Part shown: positions 22,566 through 34,821 of the stretch, in pieces
How the letters are laid out: every line of letters starts with the position of its first letter
Numbering within the stretch: the stretch's first letter is position 1
Assembly (NCBI GenBank): GCA_030998015.1
Contig: JARWMV010000232.1
Location: 2,790,001 to 2,854,000 of the forward strand
Reading direction: 5' to 3'
Length of the DNA stretch: 64,000 bases
DNA from: Ceratorhiza oryzae-sativae
Taxonomy: Eukaryota; Basidiomycota; Agaricomycetes; Cantharellales; Ceratobasidiaceae
The notes under the pieces: model-generated
What the model was told of the DNA's origin: nothing
Databases searched by the model: none
The model's input: the letters and a program-made list of their open reading frames with translations, nothing else
Translations under genes and position numbers: made by a program

Positions 22566-23526
22566 ATGCTGGGCTAGCAGTCTGTTCGATTGCTGTTGTT
22601 CCGCCGTAGCTGATCAATTTAGTCGCATGAATTCACAATAAGCTAGCCTCGTTGGCAGTATCCACAGTACTAAATCTGACATTTTCAAACGCCTGGAGAT
22701 GCTCTCTCAAGAAAAACAAGTGTGCGCAGAACTATAGAATTGATATCCGATAAGTACCATCGAAGCTACAAGGACTTTGGTGGATTCTGCTTGATATGAG
22801 GCACACGGCCTTCGCTCCGCAGCTTCTCTATCACCATGCGGTGCTTTCGCTGACCGGAAAACTCGGTCAAAGCACATGCCATGCTATTCACATTCTGATA
22901 ACGCGGTCTTCTCTCGCCAGGCTATATGTTCATTTTGTACTTTCCGTGCATCGCAAAATACCCCATAGAGGCGATGACAACCTCGATGCTTCGAATGTCG
23001 GTGAAATTGAAGATAACGTGCACGCTTTGCCAACTCGCCCACAGGCTAACTTATGGCGTATACATATTCGTGTTTCTGGCCTTCGAGCCCGTACCCGCCA
23101 ATTGTTGGATACCTACCTAGTTCAATGAGTCTGCCGAATCAATATCATATAAACTTGCGAGAGATTCTTCGATTTTCTCCAACCGAGTCAAATAAATTCA
23201 AGCTAAATTAAACCCCTAGGTACATAGGTCTACGCAATCTCAACCACTCCTCCGTTTCCAGCCCAGCCTCCCTTTCCGTATCAAAGTTGGCGTTTTCGGG
23301 GAAGAGCGTAGCCTTCCGAGCCATCAAGCCCAAGGTATTCTGTGTCCTTTTCAGATCACTAATCATCAGCATACAGCTCTCCCATACCCCCTTGCCCTCT
23401 TGGCTACCGCCTCTAGTGCCGCTAGTCCAAGCACTCGAAATATAGTAAGAGACTCCGTGCCATCGTGGGGGTAAGCGCAAATCGAATCTAGAACTATGCG
23501 CCTAGGCCCTCGATGGGCATATAGTT

Positions 23527-23730
23527 AGCATTCGTACGCATGATGGCGTGGACCTGCTCGCCCGCGATACTAGTCCAGCCAAGCTGAATGAACTGCTTGG
23601 GCTTGCTTGCTATGTTGTTTGTCAGCCCCCCCAAACAGTAACAATCATGGCTGCTGAGGAAGAGCGATTTTACGCAACCTGTGGCTGCACCCAAGGCCGA
23701 CAAACGTCAGTGAGTAGTGCTGTTGATTGA
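23527..23730 (+). pseudogene. Small secreted cysteine-rich peptide, copy 4 (exon 2 relic)
   Basis: Only the exon 2 homologue is recognisable: IRTHDGVDLLARDTSPAKLN then ELLGLACYVVC, followed by a degraded tract where the NCGCCG block should be. A trace of the last exon survives as 'GTGAGTAG|TGCTGTTGA' near 23710-23729. No signal-peptide exon or TATA block was found upstream (23200-23520). One cysteine of the first pair is lost (ACY instead of ACC). Confidence 0.7.
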
Positions 23731-24059
23731 AAGGGGCTGAAGCGCTGGTCATTGGACATCGACATCTACTTCGTTCAGCCCTGGGGGCTTAAAGGAATGC
23801 AGTTTACAAGAATATAGCTTTGTACATGGCCAGAGCCAAATTAAGCTCATATTCGAAATCGGTATTGTTGGTCGGAATTTTGAAAGCGGTTTCCGCATTG
23901 AATTTGCGTGAGAAGCGGGTATATGCATTGGTGTTATTCGACTGGATGCTGGAGCACGGGGTATAAGCGCCCAATGAGTTGCGAGCTACACGCTCACCTT
24001 CATTTCACCCGGTCGCATCAATGTCAAGCTTCAAAAGATCCATTAATACACTTCAAATC

Positions 24060-25400
24060 GCCAAGATCATCGTGTGAAGCTAATAAAGAATGGATACACT
24101 ACCGTCGCGGATATACAGGCCGTCTCGGCTACCGAACTCTCAAAAGACTTGGGTTTATCGCTGGAAGATGCAACTTCTATCATACTTGCTTGCAATCCTC
24201 CAACTCAGTCGCAGATAATTCCTTCTGGTGACAACTTTGCTACTGCAACTCAACGGACTCATATCGCCATCAGTGGCTCACAAACTGCTGCAGCCTTGTT
24301 AAGGGTTCCTGCATCAGCCACTGCACTTTCTTTGGGTGCCAAGGCAGTTGACGAGCTACTGGATGGAGGAGCTCTCAAAGGATATGTCGTCGAGATATGT
24401 GGTGTACCTGGAAGTGGAAGAAACGCGGCTACAATGAGCGTGCTTGCTAGTGCCACGAAAGCCGGGCATGAAGCCTTGATTATTGGTGAATCATCTTTAC
24501 TCGTCCCAGTTTCACTTGGACTCGACTAGAATATTCTAGCGGCTTGGATTAGACTCGAGAGGGGATCTTCCTATAACAAAATTAAAACACGTAGTGGATG
24601 CTCTGGATTCGAACGATGGTGAGTCTACTGTTTCACTTCAAGGACATTCTAAATAAATTTGGTAAAAAGGTCTTGAGTTCAAGACGTTACACCACATGAG
24701 AATAAAGTCGCTTCCCGAACTCTTGTCGTGCGTCTCGACCCTTGTTCAATACTGTGGCGATCATCCAGGGGTACGTAGCCAGTTGCAAAGCCTTGACACC
24801 ACTGATACCTTGTAAGGTCAAGCTCGTTGTTCTATCCCATTTGACCTATCACATTCAAACCACAGCGATGAATACAAGCGCGAAACAAGCTCCTAACCCA
24901 AATCAAGCAGCAACTTCTCAAAACCTGTGCCAGTGGGCAAGTTGCAGTATGTATGATCAACCACCGTTCGAGGAGCTGGCTTACATTCCATCAGATCGTC
25001 GCAACGACCTCGATGGCCACTAAACTAGTCGACGATGAGGCCAGCCTGCCAATTTCTCAACAAGCACCAAAGCGTTGCTCATGCCTTTCCTTGGTCAGCG
25101 CCTCACCCCATACAGACTCTAACCTACTTTGGTATACTAATAAACTCCTATAGGCGAGCCATTTTCCCTATCAGCCAAAACCTACCGACTCGTCCTAGCT
25201 AGGCAACCTCACGATGGACAAAGGTATGCCCATCCCGCAATAGCCCATTCAATGATACGTCCTGGATGTTCGTCCTCGCCCCCAACCGACCGCCTGGAAT
25301 TGATCGTTGAATGACGTCGAATCCCCTCTATTTCAGGTTTGCGCGGCTCGTCGCTTCGCCGGGCCACCCCCATCAGCGCAAGACGGCGGAATTTGCAGTC
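24060..25400 (+). pseudogene. RAD51C-like recombinase gene, damaged (pseudogene or error-bearing)
   Basis: The protein of a Rad51 paralogue can be followed across introns. It has a helix-hairpin-helix N-terminus (VKLIKNGYTTVADIQAVSAT then ELSKDLGLSLEDA), a Walker A region (ICGVPGSGRNAAT), 'HHMRIKSLPELLSCVSTLVQ' and 'VKLVVLSHLTYHIQTT' (Walker B region). It continues with 'KLLTQIKQQLLKTCASGQVA', 'MATKLVDDE', 'YRLVLARQPHDGQ' and 'FARLVASPGHP'. Reading it needs several one-base frame changes and passes an in-frame stop near 24527. The Walker A lysine and following Ser/Thr are replaced (GRN instead of GKT), which would impair ATP binding. No start codon was found. RAD51C acts in homologous recombination. 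This is either a decayed copy or a real divergent gene with sequence errors; the Walker change favours decay. Confidence 0.65.
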
Positions 25401-25620
25401 AAGGTATGAGTCCTGTCGATCATGAACCTCGAATATACTCAAGAGAAGCGAACCCCACAGAACGGATTCATAGTGGCTATGGGCGGATAACACCCCGTTT
25501 GCGCAGCCCTATTGTCTTGCTTCACCCTTATTCTTCGGGGTATCTTTTACAAATGTGTAGCATTAGATCCCATCGATACAAATACAGACCCGATGGCTGT
25601 TCCCTAAAAGACGCCCTTCT
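25401..25620. other. Convergent intergenic between RAD51C-like remnant and transporter
   Basis: The tail of the RAD51C-like frame may extend a little past the GTATGA donor-like site at about 25403. The rest holds no recognisable feature. Confidence 0.4.
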
Positions 25621-27793
25621 TCAAGGAGAATCATCAGCATGCTCTCTCAGCGCCTTCTTTGTTGCACGCAACCGCTCCGAGGCTTTGATGCCAAAATCGT
25701 CCCTAAAGATAAGCCTGACTTCCTCGAGGGACAGCCCAGCGGTCTCGGGGTAGCAGAAGATGCAGAAGATCCAACCGAAGAAGCATAGGCCGGCATAGAA
25801 TCCAAAGGCGCCCGCTGGAGTGATGGCATGCATCAGGGACAAATCTGGGGGATCAAAAGTGAGCGTGAATCAAAGGCACGGGGTGAATGTGCCCATACAA
25901 GTCGCTCCAATTACAAGGTTAGCCGACCAGTTTGTTGCGGTTGCAATAGAAGCACCGATACCACGGACATCAAGTGCGAACAGCTCGCTTTGCTGCCGAC
26001 GGAATTCAACACAGGTCAGGCGGCTTGTCCACATCAGGGGCTGACAAGAAAACAGGGGACGCACCTGCCACGGAACGTTGCCCAGTCCGGTTGCATATGA
26101 CGCAACATAGACAATCATAGAGAATAGCACAAGAGCACTCCAGCTCTTTGGGTATTGAGTTCCATCCACAAGAATACCCCCAGTCTTTTTGGTTAAGACT
26201 GGATGACAAAATGATGTCATGTGAGTACTCGATGTGCCAAGTCTCGAATGTTCTGGACTCGACTTACAGTAAAAGGATATGGCAGCCAGAACCAGACCGA
26301 AAATCATGCCTGGGATGTGAAGAGCATGATCTTTCGTCGGCCGATATGTCAATGTACTTGAGAGCAACGAGGGTAAATATAAAGTTTGTTCCGGCGATAA
26401 TCAGTCCAACGGCCGTAGGCTTGTCGAATCCAATACTTTTGAACAGGGTGGCCGAATAATACATGAGTGTATTGAATCCGCAAAGTTGCTGGAAGGCCTG
26501 GAGCCCGCACGCGACCGCAAGGGCCCGGCGGTTGACTGGGACGGTAACGATGCTCTTCAGGCGTTGCAAGAAAGTAGTGGTGTTCTGGATGTCGATGCTC
26601 TCCTGTACAGCAGCGCGTAACACTTTGACCTAGACAACCTTGGCTAAGCGGGCAATTTACACTGCAACAGTGCGGCACGTACCTTGTTAGCAACTTGTTC
26701 GGCGGTCGCATGTGCGTAGATCTTGGCCATATTCTTCTGCGCAAGCTCGAGTTGCCCTCGGCGGACGAGAATTCGAGCTACCAATTCAAATTGATCAGCA
26801 ATCACTCTGATGGAAAGCTTGGCGAGAAACTCACGAGATTCGGGCAGGAAAAGCAGAAAAACGAGCTGCAACGCAGCCGGGACTGCTCCGAGGCCAACCA
26901 TCCAACGCCATCCGCCAGGAGAAGATTCAAAGGCAGCACCAATGCCATATGCAATGACTTGACCGCCTGATTTTCGCAAGTTTAACGTGTGTTACTCGGA
27001 CGCCCAGGCTGGACTTACCCGTAATGAAAACCACGTTGACGGTCACTAGACGGCCACGAAGCTTTGTCGGACTGAGCTCGGAGATGAAGAGAGGCGCCAT
27101 GCAAGCTGCCAGGCCAACGCCAATGCCTATATCAAGCTAGTATTAGCCCTGATTGCGATCTGGTAGCGATACTATTCACCGATGAGGAACCGACCACCAA
27201 TCATGGCTGCAACCGTATGGCATACCGCTTGAGCAATAGCACCACCGATGAAAACAACCTGGATCAACTCTAATCAATGGCCATGGACATTATTCGGCGT
27301 AAATGGCGACTTGCGTTGGCAACCGCGAGGACTGGCTTGCGACCAATGAAATCCGAGACAATTCCTGCCGCAAGGCCACCGATGAGTGCGCCGAGAGTGG
27401 TAGATGAGGTGATAAGCTCCTTTTGGGTATTGGATAATTCGGCGGGACCAAGGTCGGATCCTATGGTCACCAAAGCTCCGCTAATTACACCAGTGTCGTA
27501 TCCTAAACGAAAACGTTAATCAAAGCATGGTATTCTTCACCAAACTTACCAAAAAGAAGCCCAGAAATACTGCTAGCCAGGACCAAGATCCATACGAACC
27601 AAGTTACCTTTTCCTCGCCTACGCGTTCTGTGAGAATCCCACATGGGAATGTTGGATAAACTGACAACTTGCCTTCTGCTCGTACTGCTGCCTCTGATAT
27701 TTCCCCCGTCGCTTGATCCCGGAGCACTTCGTTGATCTGCTCGTCATCAAACTGTTCATGATGCTCAGTTGGTAGTTTGCTATCTGAGTACAT
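25621..27793 (-). CDS. Myo-inositol/sugar transporter of the MFS (Itr type), with a local frame break
   Basis: Minus-strand gene of about nine exons. Start [19 protein letters not shown] at 27793. Major-facilitator sugar-transporter landmarks occur in order: [44 protein letters not shown] (created across an intron near 26766-26832), [17 protein letters not shown], and [15 protein letters not shown] before the C-terminal tail ending HADDSP. The last motif and overall order fit the proton/myo-inositol symporter group. The first intron appears to use a GC donor (AAG|GCAAGT), which restores the frame into [13 protein letters not shown]. In the loop after helix 8, where D-x-x-GRRK-x-ML is expected, two bases seem to be missing (about 26303-26342), so the signature is split between frames. 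This could be a recent lesion or base-call error; the remainder is intact. Confidence 0.8.
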
Positions 27794-29241
27794 GATGGTC
27801 GTCCCAAGCAAACGCCAGAGCGTTGGGGGAAGAGATGCACGATTTTAAAAACCGAAGTGCGGGGGGTGTGGGGCACCGACTCACATGGCGATTTATAGGC
27901 GAGGGCGCGAAGGCGGGACCAGATGTTCGAGTGGCTCATTGAAGGCCTATGTCATGGGTATGCGATATCCGGCCCGGGCTCCGAGCTTGCTCTGCGCTGT
28001 CCAGAAGGAAAAACACCGTCGAGAAGAGGTTTTGGGACGCTACTTGGACGAAACGAGTAGGACAAGTCGTTCGCGTAAACGTTCTGCGGTGGTACAGAAG
28101 AAAGTATTACAAATGCAATCGGAATGCTAGCCGAGATATCACGTGAGACTTACCACAATCGGTGTCCCAAACAAATCCCGCGCTCGTGTGCCCGAGACAT
28201 CTATAGGGAGGAGGGTGCCACAAATACAATCGCAGCCGTTGGGGCAGTCTCTCCCCTACGCGATCTAATCAAGCGCCAGACCCGATCTCCTTATCGCGCC
28301 CAACCGGACTTTTTCCTTTGTCCCGTTCCTTGGTGGCTCGAGGTCTATAACGGGATCATCGACCAGCCAATGTCAACCAAATCGATACTCCTCTTCTCGA
28401 TGAGATCGACCCTATGCGTGAGGACCAGTGAGGGTTGCTTTGTCGTCGTAGAGGGCTGAGATATGAGAATACTTGACGATGAAAAAGGACCCCACGTTTC
28501 GTCGCGATGTATAATATCGACCTCGGTCAAAATGAGTTTGTGCTGCGTATGCTTGTTTGAGTTATCAGGGAGTATAATGAAGATGCTCCCTAGCTCCCTC
28601 TAGCCTGGCTGAAAAGTTCCCACCACGGGCACTTCAACGCCCAGAGCAGAGACGTCCAATATATTCATGCAGACAAGGCAGATGCTCGTGAGAAACCCAT
28701 GTGCAACGACACTCCGCTCGATGGTCTTCGCATCAAGGCTGTGGACAAAGCAGGCACGCGAGCGTCCAACACGTGCACGCCGGAGCCCTGCTCTTACCGA
28801 ACATCACCGGAGTATCAACGTTCGAAGCGTATCCAACTCGAGCCTAGTTGTTACTCCAAAAAATCAAACATAAAATTCTGTAGCATCACCATGGCGTTTT
28901 ATATGCAAATCTGTGTGTATCAGGTCTAGAATTCAGTCCTGGCGTTGTTTGTCAGGCAAATATAGTCCAAATCACCAGGACCCTGTTCCGATTGACCTTG
29001 ATCCGATGGATTTGGAAGTGTTGAAGTCAAGGCACAAAACATTGCCGCCCTCCTTTGACCGCACAAGCCATACAAAACCGCCGGCTATGGCTCCCTACTT
29101 GAGCTGTACGTGGCCTCCTGTGATATATATCCACCCAACAGTCTCTGGCTGCTCTGTACTTTGACTCCATCTGCTTTAACGACCCATCTGTTGTACCTTT
29201 ACGCCCACATTTCTATCACTGTATCAACTACTTCTGCAATC
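27794..29241. other. Intergenic, no gene seen
   Basis: Promoter side of the transporter and upstream side of the unknown gene at 29242. Short frames on both strands show no family similarity. Confidence 0.45.
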
Positions 29242-30028
29242 ATGATGGCCGCCGTGTACTCTACTCCTGCGATCCCGCATACACTCCCTTCCGCGGCCGC
29301 TCGTTTCCCGCCTATGCACAGGCGCTCTGGCTCGGCCCACCTCCCACCTTCTGTCTCCTTTGGCGACGCCCGTCGCCCATGTGTGGAGCTACACAAGCCC
29401 GTGTGGGTGATTGACGACACCGCATCGTAAGTTTTGATACCTTATCCCCTAGTTGGCTTGACACTTAATACGTTTATTGCTCAACGTAGGATCGCAACCG
29501 TGACTGGCGAGATCGAAGTCGACACCTCGCTCTTCCCGCGCGGCGCACCTTTTGCAATCGGACTCGAGCTCAAGTCGAGCGACGCGAGCGTGCGGTCCGA
29601 GTGGAACCACGACGGGCCGAACAACCGCCCGGGCTCGTTTGTGCATATTGGCCAACGCTTGGCAGTGGGTACGTTTGCCTCCTATTCCTTCCTCGTGGTG
29701 GGATGATTCAACTGACAAAACGTTTACAGACGAGACGGTCTTCACAACCGCAACGCTGTCCATCCCACATGCTCTTCTTCCGCCTTCTCAGCACAATCGT
29801 GTTTTTACGCTTTCGTGCTGCGCGTTTCTTTTGTCGGATCCCCGGGTCAAGACTCAGCTGAGCGTTGCGCAATTTATGATCGTCCGGCGAGCTCCCGCGA
29901 CGTCCGTGATGTCCGCTCCGACACCCGAGCCCTACGCACCTTGCCCAGCCGCCCAGCATCAGAATTCGAGTCGAACGTGGATCAGTGGGAAACGGATTGT
30001 CGGAGGCTGGGGAAAAGTTGGAAAATAA
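29242..30028 (+). CDS. Unknown protein, three exons
   Basis: Start MMAAVYSTPAIPHTLPSAA. Introns with normal borders join 'VWVIDDTAS' to 'IATVTGEIEVDTSLFPRG' and 'GQRLAV' to 'DETVFTTATLSIPHALL'. The product is about 230 residues with no signal peptide or membrane helix evident. The middle has alternating hydrophobic strands (FAIGLELKSS, VFTLSCCAFLL, LSVAQFMIV) suggesting a beta-rich fold. The N-terminus is Ser/Pro/His rich. I do not recognise the family. The consistent frame over three exons and a C-rich, G-poor coding style like its neighbours support a real gene. Confidence 0.65.
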
Positions 30029-31606
30029 TCGCCTAGTTTCTTTTTTGGGTCCGGCTTGATGACTGTTATGCCCCTTTTGTCTCTTCCCTCCCCCCCCCTA
30101 CGGGCTTACTCTCGTTTCCTTCTTTACGATCATGTGCATGTCTGGACATTGCGCCTCTTTTAGGGAGTCTATTTATCCCGTTTTATATTTTTGCGTTGTT
30201 TGCTGTCTCGCTTGGTTGTGCGCATACATTGCGAGACGTGTACTATTATATTGTATCCATACATGCCAAACGACAATTGAACCATGTTCACCTGATCCCG
30301 CTTAACCCTTGCTCGCTGGTCTCGGGCGTGCGGAGAAGCCAACGCCCTCGCAGTGACAGACCACGTTTTCTACTTCCGTCGCAGAACGCCCTCGGATCCA
30401 GCGCGACGTTCGGACAAAGATTATACAGCCAAGGTCGAAAATATAGCCCCGGGCTAACTCTAAACGGGGACAGCATCGCGTGTTTTTCTTTTTTTCCACC
30501 TAGAGCGTCTAGCATCTGATGGCCGGCTGCCAAATTGGCCGGTGCTGGGAGAGTAGGTTGCCACCCATGCAATGCGGCAGATTCGAGTCTGATAGGTACT
30601 GGTCGCCGATGACGTTGAGGTTTGGCCTGTTCGGGATTAGACTTTGGGGGGGTCGGGTGGCCCTGGACCCATCTGGGCTGATGACTGGGCTGTTGTTGTT
30701 CCTCGGCCACAGGGACGTCCAAACGGCGGCAAGCACATGGCAGGGTTGTGTTTTATTAATATAATGTCCAAGCGTGGCGTTGGAGACATGTCTCTGACAC
30801 TTGGCAATGAAAGAGCGAGTGGCTGGTGAGACATGCTTACGAATGTGTTTCAATCAAGTCCGAGGCAAAGAGTCGGGTAGAGCTGTCGCATGATACTCGC
30901 GCACACGAGAATTCACAACAACGCGGCAGAGAGACCAAGACAAGGGCGTCTGGGTTTCCATACGGAATGAGCGGGCCAGTTGCGGAGCGGTACAACAGAG
31001 TCGAGTTGGTCGAATCGGTCCAGGGCACGACAGGCCTCGCGGCGAGCACGCCCGGAATAAACGGAGCCCCGCGGGCCCACAGACGTAATATGGCGTCGAG
31101 ATGAAGTCGTGTATACGTACAGAATTTTCCAGGCTCTGGTTGTAGATTGGGCCGCATGTTTGAGGTTTTGCGGACGGATGACTGAAACGAGCGAGAGAGC
31201 GGAATCTCGGGGGGAGAATGCTCGGGAATAGTCATGTACGCTTTTACGGGGAGATTTGCCGGGAGTATACGGTTGGCAATAGCGGGTCTGGAACTGGTAT
31301 AAGAGGGCGCTGGCCGCTGCGAGTGCCCCCGTTCCTTCCCCAACGGCCGACGCAGAACCGCCATTGAGCGACGCCCAGACCCGGACAATCGGGGCCCAAA
31401 CGAGTGTTTCGGTACGGGTCCAGACTCGGGACCCATATGCAATGACGACTGACCCCTTTGATGGATTTGATAGTTAAAAAGACTTGGATCCCGAGCGGCC
31501 GCCCCATCTCTTCTCGCTCACAGCGTATGTCGCGCACCGTGTCCACTCCGTCCGCCACGCTCACAGCTCATATAGTGCCCCGCCTGCCCCGTCGCACGCC
31601 CCAGCC
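30029..31606. other. Intergenic, no gene seen
   Basis: 1.6 kb between two plus-strand genes. A 201-codon frame on the minus strand (30837-31442) has no recognisable domain and a composition typical of random GC-rich sequence. This stretch should hold the promoter of the Ecl1-like gene at 31607. Confidence 0.45.
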
Positions 31607-32955
31607 ATGTCCGACGCTCTCGACCTCGACCATTCGTACTGTGCCCGCTGCGAGACCTACATCTGGCCCGAAAAGCGCCAGGTAGAGGTCCAGGTCCCAG
31701 CCAAACCCGCTCCTGCATCGTCCTCCAAGCCCGCGGCGACGGTCACCAAGCTCCGCACGGTGATCTCGCTCGACCGCGCCCCGCTCTACTGCTCGCCGCA
31801 GTGCCGCCAGAGCGACCTCGAGTCTGGCAGCGCCAACGCCCGCCGCATCATGGAGCACTTCCAGCCGTCGCCCACCTCGCCCTGCGCGTCGCCCACCCAC
31901 GACCGCGCCCGCGCCAACAGCGACTACTTTGCGCGCATCGCCCGCGGCCTTCCCTGGGCCCGCCGCTCGAGCGCCACCTCGACCCGGTCGCTCTCGAGCA
32001 TCGAGCTGCTCGAGGAGCACCGCCAGTGGTCCCGCCAGCTGCTGGCCGAGTCTGCAGACCGCCTCAGCCGCTCGTCCTCGCGCGCCGCCATCTCCGCCGA
32101 GTCGACCACGCTCCCCAAGCCAAAACCCAAGCCGGAGCTCAAGCCCCGCGACGACGACGACGAAACCCCGACCGCGATCCCATTCAGCCACCGCCGATGG
32201 AAGGAGCAGCAGCAGGGCCCCCGCCCCACGCCTGCCGATCGCACCGTCGAGGTCGATGTGGCAGCGCTCTATGACTCGTACCCCATGTCCCAGCGTGTGC
32301 GAAGCACTTCCAGCTTTGGCTCTTCGTCCAGCGTCCGCCCGGGCTCCATGTCCGCTTCCACCGTCTCGGACACGGCGTCGATCCGCACCACCAGCTCCCG
32401 TGGCTCTACCCACCGCCAGTACGCCGGCTTGTCTGCCGAGTCGACGCGCGGGCTGCTCGTCCCGACCGCCATGCTTCGCTCCGAATGCGACTCGCCCGTG
32501 TACTCGACCCACTCGGTCAGCGATGACGGCGAGGAGCCCGAGGGCTACTTTTCCATTTCTCGCAACCGCACCATCACCCAACGCACCCACGCCCAGTCCA
32601 AATCCGCCTCGAGCCCCAAGAGCAGGCGGCCCAAGGCGGACAGGTCCCAAAAGACCATTCAGGAGCTCGTGCGCGAGGCGGGTGGCCCCGAGTACGGAAG
32701 TCGCTCGAGTGCCCGCCCTCTGTCGTGGTCGTTGAGCGACCGCGAGCATGTTGGCCCGCTCTACGAGGTGACCCGCACCCCGCCCGGTCCCGTCAAGCGC
32801 CATGTCGTCCATGAGGTTGACGTTGATGGCAAGACTGAACTCCAGATTGTTGAGGAGGATCACTGGGAAGCGCCTCAGAAGTGAGTCGAGTCGCGTTGGC
32901 AGTGCTGAATATGTGCTGACTGTTCTCTCCTAGGTTGTTCCACTTTATGGTCTAA
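31607..32955 (+). CDS. Ecl1-like life-span regulatory factor (zinc-binding), paralogue A
   Basis: Start MSDALDLDHSYCARCETYIW, then 'LYCSPQCRQSDLESG' some 60 residues later. The C-x2-C plus Y-C-S-x2-C arrangement after an LDLDxSYC start is that of the fungal Ecl1 family (extenders of chronological lifespan; short zinc-binding proteins tied to nutrient stress). The family members in yeast are much smaller; here the zinc part is followed by about 330 residues of Ser/Arg/Pro-rich low-complexity sequence containing short conserved islands (ESTRGLLVPTAMLRSE, HVGPLYEV). The obvious stop at 32882 overlaps a perfect donor (AA|GTGAGT). Splicing to 32934 yields the tail KLFHFMV and stop at 32955, and paralogue B does the same. 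Exons: 31607-32880 and 32934-32955. Strong GC bias produces a 431-codon antisense frame that is a shadow. Confidence 0.7.
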
Positions 32956-34821
32956 TCATTTTCACGACTATACCTGGACTCTTGTTGTCGCTCAACTATA
33001 TTATCACTCGTCTGTTTCGTTCGATTTTTCCTCCTTTTTTACGCATTTACCCCGGCGAATCGGCTACGAACACCTATATTAGTCACGACCTCGTCTCTCC
33101 TATTTTCTTCTAACGAACACCGCACTCCAACCCCCGAACGGCTTCGACTCTTCGACGTTCGGAGCCTTGGCGCTGCGCAGCTTCAACGCCACGCACATTA
33201 TTTACGCTCGCACCACCTGCCTCATACCTAACGTCACCGGACACTATTGCGTTATTGTTGTTTTGTCCAGTCCTCGTTGTATTGCTCTCCACGAACCTTG
33301 AACCTTTTGTATCATTAGCCTTTTTCTCTTTTGTTTTCACTTTTTTACAAATGCGATCGATTTAAATTGCATCCAAATCTGGCCTGAAGTCTCTAGAAAT
33401 TCGAGTGTGCTGACTTTTGCGATCAGCCGAGTTCTGCGTGGAACCCGAGCTCGTCCGAGCGTCGGCTACGGGAGCTAAGCGAGGCCCCCCTGGATGTTGG
33501 AATCGGCTGTTTGGATGAGCCGGATGGCCCGGGGCGGCTGTGCTCCATGGTGTCTTTGGTGCCGCTGCCATTGCTGTGCGCACTGGCGTCTGCAGAACTC
33601 GTACCACACACTGTCAGCATCGAGGGTCGGCGGGAGCATATGAGCCCAATATGCGTGTCGGAGGCTGAACCCAGCGTCAGGTCATGCATCGTCAAGTGAT
33701 CGCCCATGTTGCTTTGCGTGGTTTACGCTGGCGGATTTATGTCTATCCCGCCTGCCACCGCTCGGGTATTGCGTGATTTGCGCTCTGCTCAGCAGACCAG
33801 AGCTTGCCCGTTTTAGTTGTCCATGTGTGTTTGGGGTGGAGTGATATGCTGAAGCGACGTACAATACCAGCGTCCGAGTGGAGCTGGGCGCTACGGTTAC
33901 GTTGCAAGCCACGATCATATGGTCTTCGGACATAGGAGCTCGTGACCTTTTTTGTGCTGTGCTTTTTTGTGTCGCGTTGAACATGCTCGACTCGGCTCGT
34001 TGACTCGAGTCTCAGAAAAAAGCGAGCCAGGTTTCTTCCATCTGGAAGAAAAGGAATGAAGGGGTTGTTTTTCGGGTTTTGCTGTTTCGGGTCGCATTGG
34101 GTAGTGGAACGTATGTCCATAGCGTTCCCACTCTGATGGTCCGCGCTGTTTCTCGTGCCTTGGAGCGAGAACGTACAGCGTGGCAGGTCGGACATGATCC
34201 TTCATTTTTCTTGCTGCGCACAACACGTTTTCCCATTATGAACTACCCCCTGTGGAAAGCGATTCTGGCGCACAACCCCTGGCTAAACTTGGGTTAGGGC
34301 GCTCGGTTCGATTATGGCAATCAAAGGTAATGGAATCGCCCATTACGGCGACAATGTGGCACCAAGGAACGTTCCGCGAAATTCGGGGGTTCAAGGCTGA
34401 GCTTGAACTCGAGCCCAGTGACTCGAACGGCTGATTTATAGTTTGGAAACGTTGATGGTGCGATTTTCCTGGTCCGAATCGGCGATAGCAAGGGGCCTTG
34501 GTTCGATTCACGCTCTCCCCGTGGGGTTTCGGGAGGTGGCGAGACGATCGACTCGGGGTCGGTGGCGCATATACCGCGGCACCTTCCGTGACGAAACAGG
34601 CTGGCTCAGTTGTCTCGGAGAAACAGTTTGATTCAGGCGTGAATATTTGACTCGTTTACTTGGCGCATGCCACAAGGGTTGTCACTGTCGTATATATATG
34701 CAGTCGAGACAAAATCTCACGAACGATGAAAATCATCGTTCAGTCACGTGATGCGGGCGCTCATTACACAGCCACTCGCTCATTTTGATGTCGCTTGGCT
34801 CTGTCATCTCTTCAAACGACC
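32956..34821. other. Intergenic, no gene seen
   Basis: 1.9 kb between the Ecl1-like gene A and TSR3. The pyrimidine-rich start is probably the 3' UTR of the Ecl1-like gene. Overlapping frames on the minus strand (33423-34236) lack family character. Confidence 0.45.

Noticed and set aside
31568..32863. 431-codon open frame on the minus strand
   Set aside because: It is the antisense shadow of the GC-rich Ecl1-like gene A, with a Gly/Ala/Arg composition typical of shadows and no domain.
34480..34540. tRNA-like T-loop (GGTTCGATTC) near 34500
   Set aside because: No matching D-arm, anticodon stem or acceptor pairing could be built around it.
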